Assembly (NCBI GenBank): GCA_007136165.1
Contig: SLHK01000108.1
Coordinates: 1-16,724 of the forward strand
Length of the DNA stretch: 16,724 nucleotides
Reading direction: 5' to 3'
From: Syntrophomonadaceae bacterium
Lineage (GTDB): Bacteria > Bacillota > Dethiobacteria > PWVN01
The position numbers and the translations under genes were made by a program. Below are positions 1 through 6,606 of the stretch, piece by piece. Within the stretch, counting starts at the first letter, position 1; every line of letters starts with the position of its first letter. The notes beneath the pieces are model-generated. The model saw only the letters and a program-made list of their open reading frames with translations, was not told where the DNA came from and ran no database searches.

Positions 1-48
1 AAACAAACAAAACCATTTCAAGAATATAATCCCCGGTTTTTAATGCGC

Positions 49-831
49 CTAGTCATCCCAACCCACCAGGTGGGAGATCTGTTTGGCTGTATCTATAACC
101 AGAGGCACCAGTTCATTACGCAGGTATTGATCAGACATCCGGGTACTGGGGCCGGAAAGGCTAATGGCTGCTATTGTCTTTCCTTCGTGATCAATAATGG
201 GCGCCGCCACGCAGCGAACATCTTCCTCCATCTCTCCCATATCCAGGGAATAGCCCTGTTTCCTGATAAGGGACAGTTCTTTTTTTAAGTCGCCCACGTT
301 GGTAATGGTCTTACCGGTATAGCTCTTGAAAGAAAAATCCCGGGCCAGGCGGTTTATTTCATATTCGCTAAGGGCAGCCAGCAAGGCCTTTCCCGAGCCT
401 GTGCAGTAAGCAGGCCCCCGGGTCCCGGGCCTGGCAAACATTTTGATAATGTTGTGCGTTTCTACCTGGTCGATATAGACAACCTCACCCTCTACCAGGA
501 TGGCCAGGTTTGCCGTTTCATTGCTTTTGTCCACCAGCTTTTTGAGATATGGCTTGGCCACGGAGCGGATGTCCAGGGAGTAAAGAGCTTTGTTGCCTAT
601 TTCAAAGCTTTTGATTCCCAGGCGGTATTTGCCCATGTGGGGGTCCTGCTCCACGTACCCCCAGACCATCAAGGTATTTAAAAGCCTGTGAACGGTACTG
701 ATGTTTAAACCCAGCTGCTTACTGAGAGAGCTGAGTTTCATAGGGGACCCTTCGTGAGCCAGGGCATCCATGATGGCCAGGGCCCGTTCTACAGACTGAA
801 CCGTTTTCGCCTTGCTGTTATTATCATCCAT
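49..831 (-). CDS. IclR-family transcriptional regulator
   Basis: Probable DNA-binding repressor or activator of the IclR family, 260 residues (family usually about 250). An N-terminal winged helix-turn-helix spans about residues 10-70 (VERALAIMDAL; recognition helix near LGLNISTVHRLLNTL). The C-terminal effector-binding domain spans about 85-255 and carries the typical ARPGTRGPAYCTGSGKALLA stretch and a late CVAAPI segment. The frame stays open upstream to a TTG at 924 that abuts the gdh stop. I chose the ATG at 831 because it has a strong AAGGAGGA 10 nt upstream and the HTH begins directly after it. It lies 93 bp downstream of gdh on the same strand, so it may be co-transcribed with gdh and may regulate it or the unseen gene beyond position 1. 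The effector cannot be read from sequence. Family certain; target inferred. Confidence 0.93.
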   Translation of the reverse strand: MDDNNSKAKTVQSVERALAIMDALAHEGSPMKLSSLSKQLGLNISTVHRLLNTLMVWGYVEQDPHMGKYRLGIKSFEIGNKALYSLDIRSVAKPYLKKLVDKSNETANLAILVEGEVVYIDQVETHNIIKMFARPGTRGPAYCTGSGKALLAALSEYEINRLARDFSFKSYTGKTITNVGDLKKELSLIRKQGYSLDMGEMEEDVRCVAAPIIDHEGKTIAAISLSGPSTRMSDQYLRNELVPLVIDTAKQISHLVGWDD

Positions 832-841
832 GCCCGTCGTC

Positions 842-849
842 TCCTCCTT
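842..849 (-). promoter_or_regulatory. RBS deciding the iclR-type start
   Basis: On the minus strand AAGGAGGA lies 10 nt before the ATG at 831. The alternative TTG at 924 has no comparable Shine-Dalgarno sequence, so the 31 extra upstream residues are probably not translated. Confidence 0.7.
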
Positions 850-886
850 AAGAGCCATTCTATCATCCTGATGCCAGGAGAAGTTG

Positions 887-916
887 AAGGAGGGCCACTC
901 TGAAGAAGCCCTCCTT
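887..916 (-). terminator. Hairpin between gdh and iclR-type gene (attenuator or weak terminator)
   Basis: A perfect 9-bp inverted repeat (AAGGAGGGC / GCCCTCCTT) encloses a 12-nt loop, starting 8 nt after the gdh stop codon. No U-run follows, so it may be a partial terminator, a processing or stability hairpin, or a chance structure rather than a strict intrinsic terminator. Confidence 0.4.
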
Positions 917-924
917 TCCGTCAA

Positions 925-2202
925 CTAAGGGTGTCCCAGCCAACCCCGGACCCGCATTGCGTCGGCCAACCGGGTTACTGCCAGCATGTAAGCTCCGTCC
1001 CGCATGGAGACGGGCTCGGTTTGGCATTTGCACTGGTCCGTATAGAGGTTATAAACTTCTTTGAAGGAGCAAACCATGGTGTTCTCCAGGCGCTCCGCCA
1101 CTTCTTCCGCCGTCCAGTAGTAGCTGTAATTGTTCTGTACCCATTCGAAATAGGATACGGTAACACCGCCGGCATTGCAGAGGATGTCGGGGATAAGGAG
1201 GATGCCTTTTTCCGTCAGTACCTCATCTGCATCTGGAGTAGTGGGGCCATTGGCGGCCTCGGCCACAATTTTAGCCTTGATGGTGGCAGCCCTCTCTTCG
1301 TTAATCTGGTTTTCCAGGGCCGCCGGCACCAGGATATCGCAATCGACGGCGAAGAACTCATCGGTGGAGAGGGTCTGGCTGCCGGGGAAGTTGATAACTG
1401 AACCTGTTTCTTTTTTGTGCTGCAGCAGCTCTTTGGGGTCCATTCCCAAAGGATTGTAGGCGGCTCCCGAGCTGTCGGATACGGCCACGATGCTGCTGCC
1501 GTGTCCATCAATAAGTGTTGCCAGAATACTGCCGGCATTCCCATAACCCTGAACGGCAACTTTGGCCTCCGAAAGCTTCAGGCCAATAGCGTCAGCTGCT
1601 TCCCGGATGGTGATCATAACCCCGCTGGCAGTAGCTTCGTTACGGCCCACGGAACCACCCATGTTGAGGGGTTTGCCCGTTACTACGCCCAGGTCGTTGT
1701 AACCCTTGACTTTGCTGTATTCATCGGCCATCCAGGCCATAATTTGGGCGTTGGTGTACACATCGGGGGCGGGAATATCCTTTTCACTGCCGATGTTGTT
1801 GGCCACAGCCCTGACATACCCCCGGGCCAATTTTTCCAGTTCTCTTTGAGACATCTTTCTCGGGTCTACGGTGATGCCGCCTTTGCCGCCTCCGAAGGGG
1901 CTGCCCACCACGGCGCATTTCATGGTCATCCAAACGGATAAGGCCTTGACTTCTTCAAAATAAACATCAGGATGAAAGCGAATCCCGCCTTTGTAGGGGC
2001 CAAGTACATTGTTGTGCTGGGAACGGTAGCCGATAAAAGTCTTGACACTCCCGTCATCCATCTCTACCGGGATCGATACCACCACGACCCTTTTGGGCTC
2101 TTTAAGGATTTCGTAAACTTCCGGTTCCAGGTTTAACATGCCCACGATTCGTTGAAGCTGCTTCTGCACCGCTGCAAAGCTGTCATCTTTTTTTACTGGC
2201 AA
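925..2202 (-). CDS. gdhA: Glutamate dehydrogenase (Glu/Leu/Phe/Val family)
   Basis: Catalyses reversible oxidative deamination of glutamate to 2-oxoglutarate and ammonium with NAD(P); cytosolic. The length of 425 aa is typical of hexameric bacterial GDH. Visible motifs: the substrate-binding stretch GPYKGGIRFHP (Lys71), the catalytic-lysine loop PFGGGKGGI (Lys107), PAPDVYTN with the conserved Asp147, VTGKPLNMGGSVGR, and a Rossmann nucleotide fingerprint GYGNAG at about 219-224. The start is a TTG at 2202 with AAAGGGGAG upstream; no ATG lies close by in frame. It sits behind a 187-bp AT-rich leader and just upstream of an IclR-type regulator. Family members acting on branched-chain amino acids look similar, but length and motifs favour glutamate. 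NAD versus NADP preference is not decided here, so the symbol could equally be gudB or rocG. Confidence 0.95.
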   Translation of the reverse strand: MPVKKDDSFAAVQKQLQRIVGMLNLEPEVYEILKEPKRVVVVSIPVEMDDGSVKTFIGYRSQHNNVLGPYKGGIRFHPDVYFEEVKALSVWMTMKCAVVGSPFGGGKGGITVDPRKMSQRELEKLARGYVRAVANNIGSEKDIPAPDVYTNAQIMAWMADEYSKVKGYNDLGVVTGKPLNMGGSVGRNEATASGVMITIREAADAIGLKLSEAKVAVQGYGNAGSILATLIDGHGSSIVAVSDSSGAAYNPLGMDPKELLQHKKETGSVINFPGSQTLSTDEFFAVDCDILVPAALENQINEERAATIKAKIVAEAANGPTTPDADEVLTEKGILLIPDILCNAGGVTVSYFEWVQNNYSYYWTAEEVAERLENTMVCSFKEVYNLYTDQCKCQTEPVSMRDGAYMLAVTRLADAMRVRGWLGHP

Positions 2203-2389
2203 AACAAACTCCCCTTTCTCAGTTTAATTCGATAGTGGCTCAAAGACCCCGGAACACCTCCCTGCAGGATATGTACCTTTTGTAACAAACTCTACAGTTT
2301 TCATAATATAAAACAAACTACTGGAACTAACAGAAACAAACATAAAGTTTTTTTATATTTTATACAAAACTCGGGATAGGGAGCTTTTC
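2203..2389 (-). promoter_or_regulatory. AT-rich gdh leader with repeated AACAAAC motifs
   Basis: This 187-bp gap between serS and gdh is much more AT-rich than its surroundings from about 2281 to 2375. On the plus strand AACAAACT occurs at 2203, 2284 and 2312, and AACAAACA at 2335. An inverted pair GTTTT/AAAAC flanks 2298-2315. -10-like TATATT and TATTAT elements are present on the minus strand around 2300-2312, but I find no convincing -35 partner. This is probably the gdh promoter and operator region; the exact promoter is unresolved. Confidence 0.4.
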
Positions 2390-3667
2390 TTACTCCGGTA
2401 AAAGACGCTCCTGCCCCCCCATGTAAGGTTTCAGGACAGGGGGGATGCGGACGCTGCCGTCAGCCTCCTGGAAGTTCTCCAGGATGGCTGCCACGGTCCG
2501 GCCTATGGCTACCCCGGACCCGTTTAGGGTATGTACGAAGCGGGCTTTCTCGCCGGGGCCGGGGCGATAGCGGATACCTGCCCTTCTGGCCTGGAAGTCC
2601 CAGAAATTGCTGCAGGAGGATATCTCCCTGTACATGTTGTAGGAGGGCAGCCACACTTCCAGATCATACTTTTTGGCTGCGGCAAAGCCCAAATCGCCGG
2701 TGCACATGAGAACTACCCGGTAGGGCAGGCCCAAAAGCTTCAAGACTTCTTCCGCATCCCGGACCAGTGTTTCCAGTTCCTCGTTGGACTCTTCGGGACG
2801 GCAAAACTTTACCAGCTCCACCTTGTTGAACTGATGCTGCCGGATAAGTCCCCGGGTATCTCTCCCGTGGGCGCCGGCTTCCGCCCTGAAGCAGGCACTG
2901 TAAGCAGCATAGTAGAGGGGCAGTTTATCCCCGTCCAGGATTTCTTCCCTGTGGAGGTTGGTCACGGGTACTTCTGCCGTGGGAATCAGGTAGTAATCTG
3001 TGTGCTGCACCCGAAAGGCATCTTCTTCGAACTTGGGCAGCTGGCCCGTGCCTACCATACTGTGGCGGTGTACCATAAAGGGAGGGAATATCTCCCGGTA
3101 GTTGTGCTTTTCGGTGTGCAGGTCCAGCATGAAGTTGATTAAAGCCCTTTCCAGCCGCGCTCCCGCCCCCATCAAGAAAACAAACCGGGAGCCCGTAACT
3201 TTTCCGGCGGCTTCAAAGTCCAAAATACCCAGGTCCCGCCCCAGGTCCCAGTGAGCCTTGGGAGATAAGGTGAAGTTAGGCGGTTCCCCCACGTGGCGGA
3301 CAGGAAGGTTCTCCTCTTCTGAATGGCCGATGGGAACTTCCTCCAGGGGGATGTTGGGAAAGTTTAAAAGAGCTGACTCCATATCTTCTGCTATACGGCG
3401 AATTTCCTCATCTAGAGCCTTTATGTCTGCCGAAACCCTGCGCATGGCCTGTATCATATCGCCCGCGTCTTTGCCTGCTTTTTTGCTCCGGGCAATTTCC
3501 TCGGAAACGGAATTTCGCCGGTTCTTTAACTGCTCCACCTGGAATATTTTTTCCCGGCGCTTCTCATCCAGGTTCAAGAACTCCTGCAGTTCCCCTTCCT
3601 CCCCCTTGTCCTGCATGGCCTTGGCCACCATATCCGGGTTGTCCCGCACGAACTTCATGTCCAGCAT
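2390..3667 (-). CDS. serS: Seryl-tRNA synthetase
   Basis: Charges tRNA-Ser (and tRNA-Sec where present) with serine in the cytosol; class II synthetase of the usual length, 425 aa. The N-terminal antiparallel coiled-coil arm that grips the long variable arm of tRNA-Ser spans about residues 1-105 and is rich in Lys, Glu and Arg. The catalytic core holds the TAEVPV serine-site segment (about 230-235), motif 2 around FRAEAGAHGRDTRGLIRQHQF (260-280) and motif 3 GSGVAIGRTVAAILEN (383-398). The ATG at 3667 is preceded by AGGAGG at normal spacing. It lies 57 bp downstream of argS with a hairpin between them. No T-box leader fits in that gap. Confidence 0.98.
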   Translation of the reverse strand: MLDMKFVRDNPDMVAKAMQDKGEEGELQEFLNLDEKRREKIFQVEQLKNRRNSVSEEIARSKKAGKDAGDMIQAMRRVSADIKALDEEIRRIAEDMESALLNFPNIPLEEVPIGHSEEENLPVRHVGEPPNFTLSPKAHWDLGRDLGILDFEAAGKVTGSRFVFLMGAGARLERALINFMLDLHTEKHNYREIFPPFMVHRHSMVGTGQLPKFEEDAFRVQHTDYYLIPTAEVPVTNLHREEILDGDKLPLYYAAYSACFRAEAGAHGRDTRGLIRQHQFNKVELVKFCRPEESNEELETLVRDAEEVLKLLGLPYRVVLMCTGDLGFAAAKKYDLEVWLPSYNMYREISSCSNFWDFQARRAGIRYRPGPGEKARFVHTLNGSGVAIGRTVAAILENFQEADGSVRIPPVLKPYMGGQERLLPE

Positions 3668-3701
3668 ATCTGTTCCTCCTGTCTCAAATATTAAAACCTT
3701 A

Positions 3702-3726
3702 AGTGCCCTATCTCCGGCAGGGCACT
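3702..3726 (-). terminator. Hairpin between argS and serS, overlapping the argS stop
   Basis: A perfect 8-bp inverted repeat AGTGCCCT / AGGGCACT (9 bp with an inner G.U pair) whose 5' arm includes the argS stop codon. On the minus strand it is followed by TAAGGTTTTAATATTT, an interrupted U-rich tract. It could be a partial terminator that sets the argS:serS ratio or a processing site. serS has no obvious promoter of its own in the 57-bp gap. Confidence 0.5.
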
Positions 3727-5419
3727 ACATTTTCTCGGGGGCTTCGATGCCCAAAAGGTATAAACCCCGGGCCAGCACCTCCCGGGTGGCATCGGCCAAA
3801 AGCAACCGGGCCTGCTTCAAGTCTCCTTCGGCTTTGAGGACCGGGCAGTGATGGTAAAATTGATTGAAATCCCGGGCCAAATCTATGAGGTAGCGGGCTA
3901 TGACGGAGGGCTTGTTCAAATCAGCGGCCCGCTCCACTGCCGCCGGGAAACGGCCCAGTTGCAGAAGCAGGGCTTCTTCCTCTTTGGCAGTGTAAGCCTC
4001 TCCCATGACGGGGGCCTTTGCCGACGGAGCCTCCTTCCTCAGGATGCTGCAGATACGGGCGTGGGAGTACTGGATATAAGGGCCTGTCTCTCCGGAAAAA
4101 TCCAGAATCTTTTCCCAGTCAAACTCCACATCCTTGATGCGGTCATTGCTTAAGTCCCCAAAAATAATGGCGCCGATACCAACCTGCCGGGCCACCGTCT
4201 CCTGGTCCTCCAAAGAGGGGTTTTTTTCCGCGATAATTTCCCGGGACAGCTGAACTGCCTTGTTGAGGACCTCTTCCAAAAGGATTACCTTGCCCTTTCG
4301 GGTAGACATCCTGCCGTCCTTGAAACGGACCAGGCCGAAGGGCACATGTTGACAGCGGTCAGCCCACTTAAGGCCCATAAGCTTTAAAACTTTGAAAAAC
4401 TGCTTAAAATAAAGGACCTGGTCCGCCCCGACCACATAGAGGGCCTTGGCGAAGCGGTAGTGCTCGAACCGGTAGAGGGCGGCACTTATATCCCGGGTCA
4501 CATAGAGGGTGGCGCCGTCTTTCTTGCGCAAAAGACAGGGGGGCATGTCCTCCCCCAGGTCCACGATCAGGGCGCCCTGGCTCTCCCGGGTAATGCCTTT
4601 GTTTACTATTTCCGCTATGGTGCCTGCCAGCCTTTCGTTATAAAAGCTTTCCCCCTGGTAGCTGTCGAACTCAATACCCAAAAGCCGGTAGATCCTTTGG
4701 AACTCCCGCAGGCTTAAGTCCCTAAAGGTTTGCCACAGGTCCAGGGCTTCCCGGTTTCCTTCTTCCAACTGCCTGAACCAGTAGCGCCCTTCCTCCTCCA
4801 GCTGCGGGTCCTTTTCCTCTTCGTCGTGAAAGCGCACGTACAACTGAAGCAGGTGCCCTATGGGATCCCGTTTGAGCTGTGCCTCGGAGCCCCACTTCTT
4901 GTAGGCGGTGATTGTCTTGCCAAACTGGGTGCCCCAGTCTCCCAGGTGGTTAATTCCCACGGCCTTGTAGCCCAAAAAGGTGTAGATGCGGTGCAGGGAA
5001 TGGCCAATGACGGTTGAACGCAGGTGCCCCACCCCAAAGGGTTTGGCGATGTTGGGGGAGGAGAAGTCGATAACCACGGCCCTGCCGCCGCCCCGGGACG
5101 AAGACCCGTAAACCTGCTTTCCTTCCCTGATGCGGGAAAGAATGTCCTCGGCCAGGACGGACCGCTTTAAGACAAAGTTCAGGTACGGGCCGGCATTGGA
5201 CACCCGGGCCAACAGGGGGCTTTCGCCCAGCTCCCCTGCCAGTTTGGCTGCTATCTCCGCCGGTCCTTTCTTGAAGGTGCGGGCCAGGCGGAAGCAGGGA
5301 AAGGCATAATCCCCCATGTCCGGGCTGGGCGGCACTTCCAGGAGGAGCTTGATCTCTTCCCTGTCCAGGCCGGTGGGCCCTTCCAAAATGACGGCAATTT
5401 GTTCCTTAAAATTTTCCAT
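3725..5419 (-). CDS. argS: Arginyl-tRNA synthetase
   Basis: Class I synthetase that attaches arginine to tRNA-Arg; cytosolic, 564 aa, normal for the family. Order of parts: N-terminal Add-1 tRNA-recognition domain (about 1-90); catalytic Rossmann core starting with FSSPNIAKPFGVGHLRSTVI, which holds the HIGH-equivalent GHLR (131-134); NHLGDWGTQFGK (157-168); the KMSKS-equivalent MSTRKG (371-376); and a C-terminal DALR anticodon-binding domain ending in the usual GIEAPEKM. The ATG at 5419 has only a weak GAGAG Shine-Dalgarno, but the N-terminus aligns with the family pattern. A SigA-like promoter lies about 60 bp upstream, and serS follows. Confidence 0.98.
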   Translation of the reverse strand: MENFKEQIAVILEGPTGLDREEIKLLLEVPPSPDMGDYAFPCFRLARTFKKGPAEIAAKLAGELGESPLLARVSNAGPYLNFVLKRSVLAEDILSRIREGKQVYGSSSRGGGRAVVIDFSSPNIAKPFGVGHLRSTVIGHSLHRIYTFLGYKAVGINHLGDWGTQFGKTITAYKKWGSEAQLKRDPIGHLLQLYVRFHDEEEKDPQLEEEGRYWFRQLEEGNREALDLWQTFRDLSLREFQRIYRLLGIEFDSYQGESFYNERLAGTIAEIVNKGITRESQGALIVDLGEDMPPCLLRKKDGATLYVTRDISAALYRFEHYRFAKALYVVGADQVLYFKQFFKVLKLMGLKWADRCQHVPFGLVRFKDGRMSTRKGKVILLEEVLNKAVQLSREIIAEKNPSLEDQETVARQVGIGAIIFGDLSNDRIKDVEFDWEKILDFSGETGPYIQYSHARICSILRKEAPSAKAPVMGEAYTAKEEEALLLQLGRFPAAVERAADLNKPSVIARYLIDLARDFNQFYHHCPVLKAEGDLKQARLLLADATREVLARGLYLLGIEAPEKM

Positions 5420-5480
5420 GGATAACCACTCTCACTTTTTCTAATAATTCTTCCCATTAGTGGGCCTAAAACATATTGTC

Positions 5481-5509
5481 ATTATATCCCAAAGGTTTCC
5501 CAAAGACAA
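5481..5509 (-). promoter_or_regulatory. SigA-type promoter for argS(-serS)
   Basis: On the minus strand, -35 TTGTCT (5504-5509) and a perfect -10 TATAAT (5481-5486) are separated by exactly 17 bp. The expected start is near 5474, giving a leader of about 55 nt, too short for a T-box. Confidence 0.7.
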
Positions 5510-5531
5510 GAGGACCCATTCCGGGCCCCCT
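5509..5531 (-). terminator. Possible terminator hairpin of the GerMN cluster
   Basis: Downstream of the second GerMN lipoprotein the minus strand can form a 9-bp stem (AGGGGGCCC with GGGTCCTCT, two G.U pairs) with a GGAAT loop, followed by TGTCTTT. The U-tract is poor. Its position directly before the argS promoter is what a terminator would need. Confidence 0.35.
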
Positions 5532-5560
5532 TTTAGTGCACTATTTTATATTGTTTATTC

Positions 5561-6604
5561 TCAGTCCGTCAATACCCAGTTAACCACACCGCGGATAAGG
5601 GGTTCTGTCGTATCCATATGCCCCAAAACCGCCTCTTCTTTCCTGCCTTCGACGAGAATTTGTACCTGGTTAATTCCCGGTATTTCCGTCAGGGTCAAAA
5701 CCAGGGAGTTGAGCAGGGCCCACTCCTGGGAAGAACCGCCGGTAAAGTTTGCCTTTAAAGCCCTGTTAAAGTCTACATAAATGGTTTCATCCTGAACCCT
5801 GAGGCTTAAAACCCGGGTATCCTCGGGAAAGGGGCTTAGGAGGCCCAAAGAATCGTCGGGCCCTGCCAGCAGGGCATCGATGAGGAGCAAAGACAGTTCG
5901 TAGGGGTCTTCCGGCACTGTTTCCAGGGGCAAACTGACGGGAACCATGTACAGGATGTCCTGGTTGGTGAACCAGAGGCGGGCTGCAGAAGAATCTGCGT
6001 CCATTTCCTCCATAGGGTTCAAGACCAGGTCATCGGAGGCATAGAGGTTTTCCTCGGCCAGCAGCTGGAAGGGCGCCTCCGGCTTTTTGCCCTCCTGAAG
6101 GAACTCCACCCGGGAAACATCGTTTAAAGATGTGAGGGAGTAAACCAGAGCCTTGACCAGCATTTCTTCTTCCCCGGGCAAAAATTCTTCCAGTCTTCCC
6201 GGGTTCACATGGACCAGGGCCCTTTGCCCTACCTTATGGATGCTCTCAATGGCCAAATTGGCTGGAACAGGGCTTTTTCCCCACTCTTTACGGATGGGGC
6301 CCTCCTGTAAGATCCTGACCATGTCCTCCGCAGTTGCTTGGGAGTCATAGGAAAAGCTTAAGGGAAAGAGGTAATCTCCGGTAGGATTGAGAAAATAGAG
6401 GCTGACATAGGAAATTTCTTCTCGTCCCGGAAGCTCGCCTTCTTCGGCTCCAATTTCGTCTTCAGGCTCAGCCATGGGCCCCACTAAAGAATCCGTCTCC
6501 GGGATAAGCTCCGGTTGACAGCCCATCACCAGGGCCAGCATTATTATTATGCATAGAATGCAAATAATCTTCCTCAAAGTCCTTCTCCTTCCCGAAAACT
6601 CCAT
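5561..6604 (-). CDS. GerMN-domain lipoprotein (two GerMN repeats)
   Basis: Exported lipoprotein of unknown function, 347 aa. The N-terminus has a basic stretch (RRRTLRK), a hydrophobic core and a lipobox LVMGC with Cys29, predicting membrane anchoring on the outer face. An acidic linker (about 38-64) is followed by two GerMN modules, about 65-175 and 208-335. Each has the pattern of a YVSLYF/ARLWF strand, an LLxGP-like turn, a VxVNP/YVDFN strand and a late VEFLQEG/VQILVEG strand. GerMN was named from Bacillus GerM, a spore cortex/germination protein. The ATG at 6604 lies 2 nt after the upstream stop. A TTG at 6577 with a strong AAGGAG 7 nt upstream is a credible alternative start (338 aa) and still leaves a good signal peptide. 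It is the last gene of the two-component cluster. Confidence 0.88.
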   Translation of the reverse strand: MEFSGRRRTLRKIICILCIIIMLALVMGCQPELIPETDSLVGPMAEPEDEIGAEEGELPGREEISYVSLYFLNPTGDYLFPLSFSYDSQATAEDMVRILQEGPIRKEWGKSPVPANLAIESIHKVGQRALVHVNPGRLEEFLPGEEEMLVKALVYSLTSLNDVSRVEFLQEGKKPEAPFQLLAEENLYASDDLVLNPMEEMDADSSAARLWFTNQDILYMVPVSLPLETVPEDPYELSLLLIDALLAGPDDSLGLLSPFPEDTRVLSLRVQDETIYVDFNRALKANFTGGSSQEWALLNSLVLTLTEIPGINQVQILVEGRKEEAVLGHMDTTEPLIRGVVNWVLTD

Positions 6605-6606
6605 TC

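Noticed and set aside
931..1401. Long plus-strand open frame (156 codons) opposite gdh
   Set aside because: It is the antisense shadow of a clear gdh with intact motifs; no ribosome binding site or recognisable domain.
2224..2304. 26-codon ATG frame in the gdh leader as a leader peptide
   Set aside because: No Shine-Dalgarno precedes the ATG, the peptide is unremarkable and there is no attenuator structure behind it.
5420..5560. T-box leader before argS (or before serS at 3668-3724)
   Set aside because: The argS leader is about 55 nt and the serS gap 57 nt; no T-box sequence or antiterminator structure is seen.
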